In this document: in pieces, positions 15,087-25,642 of the stretch | How positions within the stretch are numbered: position 1 is the stretch's first letter | How the letters are laid out: each line of letters starts with the position of its first letter | From: an uncultured Collinsella sp. | GTDB lineage: Bacteria > Actinomycetota > Coriobacteriia > Coriobacteriales > Coriobacteriaceae | Reading direction: 5' to 3' | Length of the DNA: 64,000 nt | Assembly: GCA_902482035.1 (NCBI GenBank) | Contig: CABSYW010000001.1 | Span: forward strand, 1-64,000 | Notes under the pieces: model-generated | What the model was told of the DNA's origin: nothing | Databases searched by the model: none | Seen by the model: only the letters and a program-made list of their open reading frames with translations | Program-made: the position numbers and the translations under genes

Positions 15087-17036
15087 CTACAGCTCGCAGG
15101 CGACCTTGTAGCCGTCACCGATGGCGTCGCGGATGTTGCCGCACTTCTGGGCATCGCCCAGCACGTGGGTGACAACGCCGGCAGCGGCAAGGTCATCGGC
15201 CAGCTTGGTGTTGGGGCGGTAGCCCATGGCAAGCACCAGCGTATCGGCGTCGGCGATGGTGTGGACTTCGCCGTCCTTCTCGTAGCTGATGGCGTCCTCG
15301 GTAATCTCGGTCACCTTGGCCTCGGTCAGCACGTGAACGCCCTTGGAGAGCATGCGCGTGATGAGCACCGCGCGACCGGCACCGCCCTCGTTGGCGGCAA
15401 GCGTCTTGGTCATCTCGATAACGGTGACATCGCGATTGGCCGGCGAAAGGTCGTTGACCAACGGGGCCAGGTAATCGGCCGTCTCGCAGCCAACGGTGCC
15501 GCCGCCCACAATGACGATCTTCTTACCCGGGAAAGCCTTGCCACCCAGCAGGTCGTCAGCCGTCATAACCTGCTTAAAGCCCTGCATGAATGCCGGCGCG
15601 ATGGGCTCGGCGCCATAAGCCAGGACAACCTCGTAGCCCGCATAGTCGCGCTGAATGTCCTCGGCCGAAAGCTCGGTGCCAAAGACGCACGTAACGCCGG
15701 CCTCGGCCAGACGACGGAACTGATACTTGATCACGCGGGTGAGTTCCTGCTTTGCCGGCGGAACGGCTGCGATGCGCATCTCGCCGCCCGGCTCGTCCTG
15801 CTTGTCCACGAGCACCACGTTATGGCCGCGCTTGGCGGCAATGTAGGCTGCCTCCATGCCCGCGGGACCGGCACCCACAACGAGCACGTTCTTTGCCTCG
15901 GCGGCAGGCTCGTAGCCGGCCTCGTCGCGCTCCACGTCCGGATTGACGGTGCAGGAGATGCGCTTGCCAAACATGATGCCGTTCAAACAGCGCAGGCAAC
16001 CGATGCAGGGACGGATCTCGTCGGCGTTGCCGGCAGCCGCCTTGTTGCAGAACTCGGCATCGCACAGGTTGGCGCGGCCCATCATGCAGATGTCGGCGGC
16101 GCCGTCCTCGATCAGTTCCTCGGCAATCCATGCCTCGTTGATGCGGCCGACCGTGGCAACGGGAATGTTCACATGCTTCTTGATCTCGCGCGAGCAGGCG
16201 GCGTGCGAGGCCTGCTGGGTGCCGGCGGCGGGAATGGCGGAGCCGCGCTTGATGGTAGTGCCGCCCGACACGTGAATCATGTCGACGCCAGCCTTCTCCA
16301 GGCGACGCGAGACGTAGATCATGTCGTTGAGGGTCAGACCGCCATCGGTGTACTCGTCGCCCGAGATGCGGACGTCGATGATGAAGTCCTCGCCGCAGCG
16401 CTCGCGAATCTCGGCGATGACCTCGAGCAAGAAGCGCATGCGGGCATCGAGCGAGCCACCATACTCGTCGGTACGCTTGTTGTAGAGCGGAGTCAAAAAG
16501 CCGCCGAGCATACCGTGGGCGTGCGCCGCGTGGACCTCGACGCCATCGACACCGGCCTTCTGCATACGCACGGCAGCGTCGCCAAACTGATGCGTGAGCT
16601 CATGGATCTCATCGACCGTGATGGGGCGCGGCGCCTCGCGGGCATAGGACGGGCCCACAAAGGACGGAGCGATCAGGCGCGGCGTGCCCGGAATGTTAAA
16701 GGCCATGTAGGCGGGGTGGAAGAGCTGCGGCATGATCTTGCAGCCGTACTCGTGGACGGCGGCGGCGAGCTTTTCCCAACCGGGGATGAACGTGTCGTCG
16801 TAGCAGCACATGTCACCCGGCAGATAGGTATAGGTGGGCTCGACCGTCACGACCTCGGTGATGATCAGGCCCACGCCGCCCTTGGCGCGGGCACGGTAAT
16901 GATCGACCAAGTCGTCGGTCACATAGCCGTGATCGGCCAGGTTGGTAGATACCGGCGGCATAAAGACGCGGTTCTTGACCTCGGTCGTACCAACCTTGAT
17001 CGGACTAAAGAGCATCGGGTAGGCGGAGGACTCCAT
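15087..17036 (-). CDS. NADH:flavin oxidoreductase, 2,4-dienoyl-CoA reductase/enoate reductase type
   Basis: 649 residues; ATG at 17036 after GAAAGGAACCCTGT. Three parts: an Old Yellow Enzyme TIM barrel with FMN (about 1-360; VEVHAAHAHGMLGGFLTPLYN), a 4Fe-4S cluster segment (CIGCLRCLNG...CTVNP, about 365-385), and FAD/NAD(P) domains (VLVVGAGPAGMEAAY about 405; VIVGGGTVGCETADY about 540). This is the FadH/BaiCD/BaiH/enoate-reductase plan, which reduces activated C=C bonds. The operon context gives no substrate: it stands alone with terminators on both sides. In gut anaerobes such enzymes act on fatty acids, bile acids, cinnamates or flavonoids. Confidence 0.88.
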   Translation of the reverse strand: MESSAYPMLFSPIKVGTTEVKNRVFMPPVSTNLADHGYVTDDLVDHYRARAKGGVGLIITEVVTVEPTYTYLPGDMCCYDDTFIPGWEKLAAAVHEYGCKIMPQLFHPAYMAFNIPGTPRLIAPSFVGPSYAREAPRPITVDEIHELTHQFGDAAVRMQKAGVDGVEVHAAHAHGMLGGFLTPLYNKRTDEYGGSLDARMRFLLEVIAEIRERCGEDFIIDVRISGDEYTDGGLTLNDMIYVSRRLEKAGVDMIHVSGGTTIKRGSAIPAAGTQQASHAACSREIKKHVNIPVATVGRINEAWIAEELIEDGAADICMMGRANLCDAEFCNKAAAGNADEIRPCIGCLRCLNGIMFGKRISCTVNPDVERDEAGYEPAAEAKNVLVVGAGPAGMEAAYIAAKRGHNVVLVDKQDEPGGEMRIAAVPPAKQELTRVIKYQFRRLAEAGVTCVFGTELSAEDIQRDYAGYEVVLAYGAEPIAPAFMQGFKQVMTADDLLGGKAFPGKKIVIVGGGTVGCETADYLAPLVNDLSPANRDVTVIEMTKTLAANEGGAGRAVLITRMLSKGVHVLTEAKVTEITEDAISYEKDGEVHTIADADTLVLAMGYRPNTKLADDLAAAGVVTHVLGDAQKCGNIRDAIGDGYKVACEL

Positions 17037-17142
17037 ACAGGGTTCCTTTCGTTTGAGCCGCTTGGCGGCAGTTGCTAACGTACCTATCGTATCAGCAACC
17101 GCGTAGCAACCGACCGCACGCGCTCCCCCAGCTTTTGCTCGA

Positions 17143-17229
17143 CCCACAAAAAAGTTGCGGTGGAATACGGAGTTGATAAGGCCTTTGACAGCCAAAACAG
17201 TCCGTATTTCACCGCAACTGATGGGTGGG
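17143..17229. repeat. TTGCGGTG palindromic element, copy B (left flank of kdp cluster)
   Basis: An 87-base element. Arms 17153-17171 and 17201-17219 form a near-perfect 19-bp stem, and CCCAC/GTGGG add an outer pairing. On the minus strand the stem is followed by TTTTTTGTGGG, so it probably terminates kdpFABC. Copy C at 25552-25637 differs by one substitution and one base deletion and has the same orientation. Confidence 0.85.
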
Positions 17230-17282
17230 GTGGAATTGAGGGCTCAGATAGTCAGCCATGCCCTCATCCGCCACTCCCTCAC

Positions 17283-17873
17283 CTACAGCGCGCCGTCCAG
17301 CATAAGGTTCACCTTGAGCACGTTGACCGTGGGCTCGCCGAACACGCCGAGGAAACGGCCCTTGGTGCACGCGGCGATGATGTCGCGCACCTCGTCCTCA
17401 CTTTTGCCCGTGGCCTTGGCAAGGCGCGGGACCTGGTACTCGGCGGCATCCGGAGAGATCTCCGGGTCGAGGCCGGACCCCGAACACGTCACCAGGTCGA
17501 CGGGCACAGTGTCCATATCGGCATCGGAGTTGGCGGCGCGGATCTTCTTCACGCGCGCATCCACAAGCTGCCGGTACTCCTCACTCGCCGGGGACAAATT
17601 GGACGGGGCACCGTAGGCCATGAGCTCGCCGTCTTCGCCTTCGACAATTGACACGTTCTGGATACGACCCCACATGTGGGCTTCGTCATCGAAGTTCTGG
17701 CCGATGAGCTCGGAACCCACAACCTTGCCGTCGACCGTAATGAGCGAACCGTTCGCCTGATACGGGAACGCAACCTGGGCGATGCCGGTCACCACGAGCG
17801 TGTATCCCAGGCCGCAGACAACGGTAAACAGCGCGAACACGCCCAGTGCGCGCGATGCAACACCTTTGAACAT
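17283..17873 (-). CDS. kdpC: Potassium-transporting ATPase subunit C
   Basis: 196 residues. ATG at 17873 is preceded by GGAGG; the frame also opens at a GTG four codons earlier. One N-terminal membrane helix (about 8-32) is followed by an extracytoplasmic domain. In other KdpC proteins this assists ATP-dependent K+ transfer between KdpA and KdpB. VTCSGSGLDPEISPDAAEYQVPRLAK matches the signature KdpC stretch (about 130-155). It begins 12 bases after kdpB ends and closes the kdpFABC operon before repeat copy B. Confidence 0.94.
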   Translation of the reverse strand: MFKGVASRALGVFALFTVVCGLGYTLVVTGIAQVAFPYQANGSLITVDGKVVGSELIGQNFDDEAHMWGRIQNVSIVEGEDGELMAYGAPSNLSPASEEYRQLVDARVKKIRAANSDADMDTVPVDLVTCSGSGLDPEISPDAAEYQVPRLAKATGKSEDEVRDIIAACTKGRFLGVFGEPTVNVLKVNLMLDGAL

Positions 17874-17885
17874 ACAAACCTCCAC

Positions 17886-19940
17886 TTACATAATGCCGCA
17901 GAACGCGAGCAGCATGTCGATGAGCTTGATGAATACGAACGGGGCAACGATGCCGCCCAGACCCCACACGAGCAGGTTGTGGGTCAGCAGCTGTCCGGAC
18001 GGGACCTCGCGGTACTTAACGCCCTTCAGCGCGGCCGGAATCAGCGCGACGATAACGAGCGCGTTATAGATGATGGCCGAAAGAACCGCGGACAGCGAGC
18101 TTGCCAGACCGAGGATGTTAAGCGCGCCAAGGCCCGGGTAGATCGGCGAGAACAGGGCCGGGATGATAGCGAAGTACTTCGCCACGTCGTTGGCCACCGA
18201 GAAGGTCGTGAGCGAACCGCGGGTCATGAGCAGCTGCTTGCCAATACGCACGACCTCGATGAGCTTGGTGGGGCTGGAGTCGAGGTCGACCATGTTGCCG
18301 GCCTCCTTGGCAGCCTGAGTGCCGGTGTTCATGGCCACGGCGACGTCCGCCTGGGCGAGCGCCGGTGCGTCGTTGGTGCCATCGCCGGTCATGGCGACCA
18401 GGTGGCCCTCGCGCTGGAACGCGCGGATCTTCTCGAGCTTGCCTTCAGGGGTGGCCTCGGCCAGGAAGTCGTCCACGCCCGCCTCGGCGGCGATGGCGGC
18501 CGCCGTGAGCGGGTTGTCGCCCGTCACCATGATGGTCTTGATGCCCATCTTGCGCAGGTCGGCGAACTTCTCCTTAACGCCGGACTTGATGATGTCCTTG
18601 AGGTACACAACGCCCAGCACGCGGCAGTTCTTGGTCACGACCAGCGGGGTGCCGCCGGCCTTGGCGATGCGTTCGACGGCCTCGTCGCACTCCTGGGAGA
18701 ACACGCCGCCGGCTGCCTCCACATAGGTGCGCACGGAATCGGCAGCGCCCTTGCGGATCTCATTGCCCTCGTAGTTCACGCCGGACATACGCGTTGCCGC
18801 GGTGAACGGGATGAACTCCATACCCTTATCCTCGAGCGTGCGGCCGCGCAGACCGAACTGCTCCTTGGCGAGCACGACGATGGAACGGCCCTCGGGGGTC
18901 TCGTCGGCCAGCGAGGAAAGCTGGGCGGCATCGGCCAGCTCCGCGGGATCGACGCCGTCGACCGGAATGAACTCGGCGGCTTGGCGGTTACCCAGGGTGA
19001 TGGTGCCGGTCTTGTCGAGCATGAGGATGTCGACGTCGCCGGCGGCCTCGATGGCGCGGCCGGACATGGCCAGCACGTTGGCCTCGTTCAGACGGCTCAT
19101 GCCGGCGATGCCGATGGCGGACAGAAGGGCGCCGATGGTAGTGGGAGCCAGGCACACGAGCAGCGCCACGAGCGTGGTCACGGCCGTGGGGTTGACCATG
19201 TCGTTAAGACCGGACGAGAAGCAGGAGTAACAATACAGGGCCAACGTGACCAGGATAAAGACGATGGAGAGGGCCACCAGGAAGATCTCCAGAGCAATCT
19301 CGTTAGGGGTCTTCTTACGCGCGGCACCCTCGACCATCGCGATCATCTTGTCCAGGAAGCTCTGGCCGGGCTCGCTGGAGATCTTGACGATGATCCAGTC
19401 GGACAGCACCGTGGTACCGCCGGTAACGGCAGAGCGGTCGCCGCCGGCCTCGCGGACCACGGGGGCGGACTCGCCGGTGATGGCGGACTCGTCAACGGAG
19501 GCAGCGCCCTCGATGACGTCGCCGTCGCCGGGAATCTGCTCGCCGGCGCGTACGATCACCAGGTCGCCGCGCGTGAGCTCGGTGCCGGGAACGACGGTGA
19601 AGTGCTCCTTGTCCTCAACGGACTCGATGCGATGGGCCTCGACATCCTTCTTGGCCGCACGCAGGGAATCGGCCTGGGCCTTACCGCGGCCCTCGGCAAG
19701 CGCCTCGGCGAAGTTCGAGAACAGGTCGGTGAGCCACAGGATGACCGCGATGGCGACCACATAGTAAGTGGGCACACCCGCGTCCTGCACACCGAAGATG
19801 GAAGCGACGGCCAGGACGGAGGTCATGACGGCGGAAAGCCACACCAGGAACATGACCGGGTTTTGAATCTGGACGCGAGGATCCAGCTTGGCAAACGAGT
19901 CGCGGACCGCGCGGCCCATCATGTCTTTTTGCATAGTCAT
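17886..19940 (-). CDS. kdpB: Potassium-transporting P-type ATPase subunit B
   Basis: 684 residues, standard length. ATG at 19940 follows AAAGGAGGGC; an upstream TTG is not needed. P-type ATPase landmarks: TGES (155-158), phosphorylated Asp309 in [29 protein letters not shown] and several membrane helices (about 36-75, 215-275, 570-680). It hydrolyses ATP to drive high-affinity K+ uptake through KdpA. Its start lies just after the kdpA stop, in a tight operon. Confidence 0.97.
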   Translation of the reverse strand: MTMQKDMMGRAVRDSFAKLDPRVQIQNPVMFLVWLSAVMTSVLAVASIFGVQDAGVPTYYVVAIAVILWLTDLFSNFAEALAEGRGKAQADSLRAAKKDVEAHRIESVEDKEHFTVVPGTELTRGDLVIVRAGEQIPGDGDVIEGAASVDESAITGESAPVVREAGGDRSAVTGGTTVLSDWIIVKISSEPGQSFLDKMIAMVEGAARKKTPNEIALEIFLVALSIVFILVTLALYCYSCFSSGLNDMVNPTAVTTLVALLVCLAPTTIGALLSAIGIAGMSRLNEANVLAMSGRAIEAAGDVDILMLDKTGTITLGNRQAAEFIPVDGVDPAELADAAQLSSLADETPEGRSIVVLAKEQFGLRGRTLEDKGMEFIPFTAATRMSGVNYEGNEIRKGAADSVRTYVEAAGGVFSQECDEAVERIAKAGGTPLVVTKNCRVLGVVYLKDIIKSGVKEKFADLRKMGIKTIMVTGDNPLTAAAIAAEAGVDDFLAEATPEGKLEKIRAFQREGHLVAMTGDGTNDAPALAQADVAVAMNTGTQAAKEAGNMVDLDSSPTKLIEVVRIGKQLLMTRGSLTTFSVANDVAKYFAIIPALFSPIYPGLGALNILGLASSLSAVLSAIIYNALVIVALIPAALKGVKYREVPSGQLLTHNLLVWGLGGIVAPFVFIKLIDMLLAFCGIM

Positions 19941-19956
19941 AAATCTGCGCCCTCCT

Positions 19957-21780
19957 TTACGCAATCATCTGGAAGAACTCGGCAACGGGGCCAAGCGCCA
20001 GGGCCGGGAAGAAGCTCAGGGCACCGATCAGTAGAACGATGAACACGAGCAGGAATACGAACATGCCGTTGGTGGTGGACAGGGTACCGGCGCTCTCGGC
20101 GACCTTACCCTTCTTGGCCAGCGAGCCGGCGATAGCCAGCGTACCGATGATGGGCATGAAGCGGGCGAACAGCATCTCGAGGCCGAGCATGACGTTGATC
20201 CAGGGAATGTTGCAGTTCATACCTGCAAACGCCGAGCCGTTGTTGCCGCCGCATGAGGTGAAGGCATACAGCACCTCGGAGAAGCCGTGCGCGCCACCAT
20301 TGTTGAGCTGGTCGGCAAGACCGGGCACCATGCAGGCGATGGCCGAGCACACCAGAATGGCAAACGGAGTTGCCAGGCACAGGACAACTGCCCAGCGCAT
20401 CTCGCCCGGCTCGATCTTCTTGCCCAGGAACTCAGGCGTGCGGCCGACCATAAGGCCGGCGATGAACACTGTGAGGATGGCGAAGCCGATCATGCCGTAC
20501 AGGCCGCAGCCCACGCCGCCGAACACCACCTCGCCCAGCGCTATCTGGAGCATCTGGACAAACCCGCCGAGCGGGGTGTAGGAGTCGTGCATGGAGTTGA
20601 CCGAGCCGTTGGAAGCAGCCGTCGTGAAAGCGGACCAGGTGGAAGAGGAGGCGATGCCAAAGCGGCTCTCCTTGCCCTCCATGTTGCCGCCGGCCTGGCC
20701 GTCGGTCATCTCGATATTGACCGCTCCGCCATCGGCCAGCTGCGGGGTGCCCGCATGCTCGTTGACGGCGATGATGCCGGTGAAGATCACCAGCAGGATG
20801 AACATGGCGGCAAAGATGGCCTTGCCCTGCTTGGTGTTCTTGACGCCGATACCGAAGGTGAAGCAGCAGGCAGCCGGGATCAGCAGCAAGCTGGTCATCT
20901 CGATGATGTTGGTGAAGGCACTGGGGTTCTCATACGGATGGGCGGAGTTCACGCCGAAGAAGCCGCCGCCGTTGGTGCCGGACTGCTTGATGGCGACCTG
21001 AGGAGCCGCGGGACCCTGGGGCAGGAACTGCTCGGTGACCACGCGCGCGCCCTCGACAACCTTGCCGTCGACCTTGACCGTGTCGCCCTCGATCTGGGCG
21101 CCGTCGATGACGCTCCAGCCGCCGTCTGCATTAGGCTGGACAGCGACGGGCTCTACGAGCTCAGCCTTTTGAGCCGGCTGGAAGTTGGAGATGACGCCAC
21201 CGGCAGCCAGGCAGATGCCGAACACGAGGTTCAGCGGGATGAGCACATACAGGACGGTGCGGGTGAGGTCGACCCAGAAGGAACCCAGACCCTGCTCCTT
21301 GACCTGACGGAAACCGCGGATCAGCGCGAACATGACCGCGATACCGGTGCCAGCGGAAACGAAGTTCTGCACGGTGAGACCCATGAACTGTACAAGGTAG
21401 GACAGGGTGGTCTCACCGGAGTAGGACTGCCAGTTTGTGTTGGTTATGAAGGAAGCGGCCGTATTGAACGACAGGTCCCATGACACACCCGGCAGGTGCT
21501 GAGGATTGCCTGGCAAGAAGGACTGAAGCGCCTGGAGTGCCACAAGGGCCACGAGGCCGATCCCCGAAAAGACCAGCACGCTCGCCAGATAGCGCCTACA
21601 CCCCATCTGCTCTGCCGCGTCGATGCGAAGCAGACGATAGACGCCACGCTCCACAGGAGCAATCACAGGCGACAGGAACGTATGCTCGCCATCCATGATA
21701 TGGGCCATGAACCGACCGAGCGGAACGGCCAGGACGACGAGCACGGCAAAGTACAAGATGTACTGAATCGCAGCGTCCAT
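19957..21780 (-). CDS. kdpA: Potassium-transporting ATPase subunit A
   Basis: 607 residues, about 50 longer than the E. coli protein. ATG at 21780 has AGGAG about 15 bases upstream. It is the K+-selective channel-like subunit with four pore-loop repeats; visible selectivity-type segments include [30 protein letters not shown] and [13 protein letters not shown]. The extra length is an acidic insertion of roughly 40 residues ([19 protein letters not shown] onwards, about 215-255) in a predicted extracytoplasmic loop before the second pore motif. Confidence 0.96.
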   Translation of the reverse strand: MDAAIQYILYFAVLVVLAVPLGRFMAHIMDGEHTFLSPVIAPVERGVYRLLRIDAAEQMGCRRYLASVLVFSGIGLVALVALQALQSFLPGNPQHLPGVSWDLSFNTAASFITNTNWQSYSGETTLSYLVQFMGLTVQNFVSAGTGIAVMFALIRGFRQVKEQGLGSFWVDLTRTVLYVLIPLNLVFGICLAAGGVISNFQPAQKAELVEPVAVQPNADGGWSVIDGAQIEGDTVKVDGKVVEGARVVTEQFLPQGPAAPQVAIKQSGTNGGGFFGVNSAHPYENPSAFTNIIEMTSLLLIPAACCFTFGIGVKNTKQGKAIFAAMFILLVIFTGIIAVNEHAGTPQLADGGAVNIEMTDGQAGGNMEGKESRFGIASSSTWSAFTTAASNGSVNSMHDSYTPLGGFVQMLQIALGEVVFGGVGCGLYGMIGFAILTVFIAGLMVGRTPEFLGKKIEPGEMRWAVVLCLATPFAILVCSAIACMVPGLADQLNNGGAHGFSEVLYAFTSCGGNNGSAFAGMNCNIPWINVMLGLEMLFARFMPIIGTLAIAGSLAKKGKVAESAGTLSTTNGMFVFLLVFIVLLIGALSFFPALALGPVAEFFQMIA

Positions 21781-21783
21781 AGT

Positions 21784-21870
21784 TTACGAATCACTCCTCA
21801 TCAGAATGTAGATGTAATAGATAAGGAGTCCAATGCAGACGACTCCGATAATGGGAATGAGGATGTCCAT
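21784..21870 (-). CDS. kdpF: Small membrane subunit KdpF
   Basis: 28 residues; ATG at 21870 follows AAAGGGGCGGTA. The protein is essentially one membrane helix (MDILIPIIGVVCIGLLIYY) with a short polar tail (MRSDS). KdpF is a ~30-residue peptide that stabilises the KdpABC complex and is often missed because of its size. Position (first in the operon, 3 bases before kdpA) and composition support the call more than sequence identity does. Confidence 0.82.
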   Translation of the reverse strand: MDILIPIIGVVCIGLLIYYIYILMRSDS

Positions 21871-22113
21871 TACCGCCCCTTTCACGCGCGGTCCGATGTC
21901 TCGGACGCCTGCTCTCGCAAGCGCCTGGGGACAGTAAACGCTTCTAGAGATTAAAGAGGCGTGAGGGCCGGGGCTCACGACCTTAAGATGCCGTAAAGAT
22001 GCAGGTAGAAAGCACTATTGCGGCTGCAGTGCGCCTATACTCGACCTCGCGAGCATACAGTGGCGTTCTCACCGCGTATGCACACATGGACAACGTTTCA
22101 GAAAGGCTACGCT
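21871..22113. promoter_or_regulatory. Divergent promoter region of kdpFABC and kdpDE
   Basis: 243 bases between kdpF and kdpD. A plus-strand TATACT (22036-22041) could be the kdpD -10 element; no matching -35 is obvious. No clear KdpE direct repeat could be identified by eye. KdpE binding here is expected from the family. Confidence 0.4.
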
Positions 22114-24849
22114 ATGCAGCGCGACGCATCGGACACTCGCGTCAATCCAGACCTCATCCTCAAGGCAATTGAGAAAGACGAGGTCGCCGATGACGCTCGA
22201 ACCAGCCGGGGACACCTCAAGATTTTCTTTGGCTACGCTGCTGGTGCAGGCAAAACCTATGCGATGCTTCAAGCCGCCCACGCCGCCAAGCGGCGAGGTG
22301 TCGACGTCGTCGCGGGATACATCGAGCCGCACGAACGTCCGGCAACTGCCCATCTTGCACAAGGGCTTGAGAACGTGCCCTGTAAACTCATCGAGCACAA
22401 CGGCATTACGCTCAGCGAGTTCGATCTAGATGCGGCTATCGAACGCGCCCCTCAGCTCATCCTTGTCGACGAGCTCGCCCATACGAATGCGCCGGGGTCT
22501 CGCCACGACAAACGCTATCAAGACGTCGAGGAACTTCTACATGCAGGCATCGACGTCTATACGACCGTGAACGTTCAGCATATCGAGAGCCTAAACGACA
22601 TGGTTGCATCCATCACCGGCGTTGTCGTTAGCGAACGAATCCCCGACCGCATCTTCGATGATGCCGACCAGGTCGAGCTCGTTGACATAGAGCCCGAAGA
22701 CCTACTTGAGCGCCTTCGCGCCGGCCTCGTCTACCGTCCCGCACAAGCCGAGCGAGCGCAACAGCATTTTTTTACCGTCGAGAACCTCACCGCACTCCGA
22801 GAAATCGCGCTGCGCCGCTGCGCCGATCGCACCGGCCACCTCACAGACGCCGCACGCGTGCTGGGAAACCGTGACTACTACACCAGGGAGCGTATCTTAG
22901 TCTGTGTCTCCCCGGCGCCGACCAATCCCCGCATCGTCCGTGCCGCCGCACGCATGGCGAAAGCGTTTCGCAGCGAGCTCGTCGCCCTGTTCGTAGAGAG
23001 CCCGCGCACGCAAGCCATGAGCGATGATGAGCGCGCCAAGCTTGCAGCCAATATCGCCCTAGCCGAGCAGCTCGGAGCACATATGGAAACCGTCTATGGC
23101 GACGACGTCGCGTTTCAGATCTCCGAGTTCGCGCGCCTGTCGGGTATTTCGAAGATCGTCATGGGGCGCACGGGCGAGCGCAGCAGCGTCCGTCAGGCCC
23201 TCTTCGGCCGCAAATCTCTCGTAGAGCAGCTCATAACATTCGCCCCGAACCTCGACATTTACATCATTCCAGACCAGTCGACTCCGCCCTCCCGGCCCAA
23301 AGGACGCCGCCGTGCGCTCGCCCTGCAGCCGCCCAGCAGCCGAGACGTGCTTCGCACGCTGACCCTCTCTCTTGTCGCCACGGCGATCGGCACGGCTTTC
23401 CGCCATCTGGGATTTGCCGATTCCAGCATCATATCCCTCTATATCCTCACGGCCCTGCTGACCGCCGTCACCACGACGGGGCGTATCTGCACGATCGTAT
23501 CGAGCGTGCTCTCTGTAGTGCTTTACAACTTCTGCTTCGTCACGCCTCTGTTTTCGCTCGCCAGCTACGACCGAAGCTATCTGGTCACGTTCGGCATCAT
23601 GTTCGCTACCGCTATGGTCGCCGGCGAGTTAACTGCGCGCATCGCCGACAACGCCCGTACCTCCGCCGAGAACGCATTCAAAACGCGCGTACTCCTCGAA
23701 ACGAACCAGCTCTTGCAGCAAGCCCATAGCGCGGAGGAGTGCGCCCGCGTCGCCATGAACCAACTCATCAAACTGCTAAAACTCGACGTGGTCTTCTACA
23801 CCGCCGAACACGGCACGCTCGGCAAGACGCTCTATGAGTCCGCTGGCACCGAAAACCGATCCGTGTCGCTGTTCACCGACTACGAGCGCGCTGTTGCAAC
23901 CTGGACCTACACCAACAACAAGCGCGCGGGCGCAAGCACGCGGACCCTGCCCGAGGCGCGCTGCCTCTACCTCGCGGTTCGCACCGGCGACAAGGTATTC
24001 GGTGTCATCGGCATCGACCTGGAGGGGCGCGAGATCGAAGCCTTCGAGCATTCGATCGTCCTATCTATCGTAGGCGAATGCGCCTTGGCGCTCGAAAGCG
24101 ACCGGGCGGCGCAAGAGCGCGAAGAGGCTGCGGTCTTGGCGAAAAACGAGCAGCTGCGCGCCAACCTTTTGCGCTCCATCGGCCACGATTTGAGGACACC
24201 CCTCACGGCTATATCCGGATCTGCGGCAATCCTTCGGAAGGGCGACGAGAAGCTCAGCCTCGAACAACGCTGCGATCTTGCCGATGCCATCTACGACGAC
24301 TCCCTCTGGCTTATTGATACCGTGGAGAACCTCCTCGCCATCACACGCGTCGAGGACGGCACCATTCGCCTCAACTTAACATCCGAGCTCATCGACGAGG
24401 TCATCGAGGCCGCCCTCAGCCATGTCGCCCAAGTATCGCATGGACGCGCCGTCACCATCGAGCACGCTGACGACATCCTGCTGGTACGCATCGACGTCCA
24501 TCTCATCATGCAGGTGCTTACGAATCTCATCATGAACGCCTTCAAATACACGCCCGAGGACTCGACTGTCACCATCAGCGCACGTCGCGAGGGTGCGTTC
24601 GTCGTGGTGGACGTCGCAGACGATGGGCCGGGTGTGGCAGACTGCGACAAGCCTCATATCTTTGAGCGCTTCTTCACCTCAAGCAATACGCGGCCCGTGG
24701 ATTCGCGTCGAAGCATCGGCCTTGGGCTGTCGCTCTGCCGCTCCATCGTGGAGGCGCATGGCGGCGCCATCGAAGTTCGCGACAACCACCCCCATGGGGC
24801 CGTCTTCCGTTTTACCCTGCCCGCCGAGGAGATCGAGATTCATGAATAA
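22114..24849 (+). CDS. kdpD: Turgor/K+-sensing histidine kinase KdpD
   Basis: 911 residues; ATG at 22114 after AGAAAGGCTACGCT. Domains in order: KdpD N-terminal domain with Walker A GYAAGAGKT (40-48) and VDELAHTNAPGSRH, a universal-stress-like domain (about 255-380), four clustered membrane helices (about 410-510), a GAF-like region (about 530-665), HisKA with phospho-acceptor His691 (RSIGHDLRTPL) and an HATPase domain (DDGPGV, GLGLSL). It controls KdpE phosphorylation in response to K+ limitation. The last bases overlap kdpE, so the two are translationally coupled. Confidence 0.96.
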   Translation: MQRDASDTRVNPDLILKAIEKDEVADDARTSRGHLKIFFGYAAGAGKTYAMLQAAHAAKRRGVDVVAGYIEPHERPATAHLAQGLENVPCKLIEHNGITLSEFDLDAAIERAPQLILVDELAHTNAPGSRHDKRYQDVEELLHAGIDVYTTVNVQHIESLNDMVASITGVVVSERIPDRIFDDADQVELVDIEPEDLLERLRAGLVYRPAQAERAQQHFFTVENLTALREIALRRCADRTGHLTDAARVLGNRDYYTRERILVCVSPAPTNPRIVRAAARMAKAFRSELVALFVESPRTQAMSDDERAKLAANIALAEQLGAHMETVYGDDVAFQISEFARLSGISKIVMGRTGERSSVRQALFGRKSLVEQLITFAPNLDIYIIPDQSTPPSRPKGRRRALALQPPSSRDVLRTLTLSLVATAIGTAFRHLGFADSSIISLYILTALLTAVTTTGRICTIVSSVLSVVLYNFCFVTPLFSLASYDRSYLVTFGIMFATAMVAGELTARIADNARTSAENAFKTRVLLETNQLLQQAHSAEECARVAMNQLIKLLKLDVVFYTAEHGTLGKTLYESAGTENRSVSLFTDYERAVATWTYTNNKRAGASTRTLPEARCLYLAVRTGDKVFGVIGIDLEGREIEAFEHSIVLSIVGECALALESDRAAQEREEAAVLAKNEQLRANLLRSIGHDLRTPLTAISGSAAILRKGDEKLSLEQRCDLADAIYDDSLWLIDTVENLLAITRVEDGTIRLNLTSELIDEVIEAALSHVAQVSHGRAVTIEHADDILLVRIDVHLIMQVLTNLIMNAFKYTPEDSTVTISARREGAFVVVDVADDGPGVADCDKPHIFERFFTSSNTRPVDSRRSIGLGLSLCRSIVEAHGGAIEVRDNHPHGAVFRFTLPAEEIEIHE

Positions 24850-25546
24850 TGCCGCTAAGCCACGCATCCTCCTGGTCGAAGATGACCTGACCGTTCAAAA
24901 CCTCGTTTCGACCGCGCTTGACCTCCACGGCTACGTCGTGAGCAAGGTTTGCAACGGCCAGGCCGCCATCATGGATGCGGTGTCGCACGGTCCCAGCCTC
25001 ATCATGCTCGACCTCGGCCTTCCCGACATTGACGGTATCGAGGTCATCACGAAGATCCGAAGCTGGTCGGCAGTCCCCATTATCGTCATTTCGGCGCGCA
25101 CCGAAGATTCCGACAAGATTGCAGCACTTGACGCAGGGGCAGACGACTACCTCACCAAGCCCTTTTCTGTGGATGAGCTGCTCGCGCGCGTCCGTGCGAA
25201 TTTGAGGCGCTCCTCGATGGCGTCGAGCGAGTCGACAGAAGCGAGCACGTTCGACAACGGTCCGCTGCATATCGACTACGCCGCGGGATACGCGACGAAA
25301 GACGGACGCGAGCTCTCGCTCACCCCAACCGAGTACAAATTGCTCGTCCTTCTGGCGAAAAACGTCGACAAGGTGCTCACACACACCTTCATCACCCGCG
25401 AGATATGGGGCACGAGTTGGGACAGCGATCTGGCGAGCCTGCGCGTGTTCATGCGCACCCTGCGCAAGAAGATCGAGGCAGACCCCTCTCACCCCAAGAT
25501 GATTCAGACGCACATGGGTGTCGGGTACCGCATGCAGCGTCTCTAG
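24842..25546 (+). CDS. kdpE: OmpR-family response regulator KdpE
   Basis: 234 residues. ATG at 24842 overlaps the end of kdpD by 8 bases. The receiver domain has acidic Asp14/Asp15 (LVEDDLTVQN), phosphorylated Asp57 (LIMLDLGLPD) and the conserved Lys in YLTKPF; the winged helix follows (about 135-232; LTPTEYKLLVLLAKN, RVFMRTLRKKIE). It is the activator of kdpFABC. The gene ends 5 bases before repeat copy C. Confidence 0.96.
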   Translation: MNNAAKPRILLVEDDLTVQNLVSTALDLHGYVVSKVCNGQAAIMDAVSHGPSLIMLDLGLPDIDGIEVITKIRSWSAVPIIVISARTEDSDKIAALDAGADDYLTKPFSVDELLARVRANLRRSSMASSESTEASTFDNGPLHIDYAAGYATKDGRELSLTPTEYKLLVLLAKNVDKVLTHTFITREIWGTSWDSDLASLRVFMRTLRKKIEADPSHPKMIQTHMGVGYRMQRL

Positions 25547-25551
25547 CCCAC

Positions 25552-25637
25552 CCCACAAAAAAGTTGCGGTGGAATACGGAGTAGATAAGGCCTTTGACAG
25601 CCAAACAGTCCGTATTTCACCGCAACTGATGGGTGGG
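25552..25637. repeat. TTGCGGTG palindromic element, copy C (right flank of kdp cluster)
   Basis: An 86-base element almost identical to copy B, in direct orientation. Arms are 25562-25580 and 25609-25627. It lies between convergent kdpE and the GltD-like gene and has T6 beyond the stem on the minus strand, so it probably terminates the latter. Confidence 0.85.
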
Positions 25638-25642
25638 ATGGG

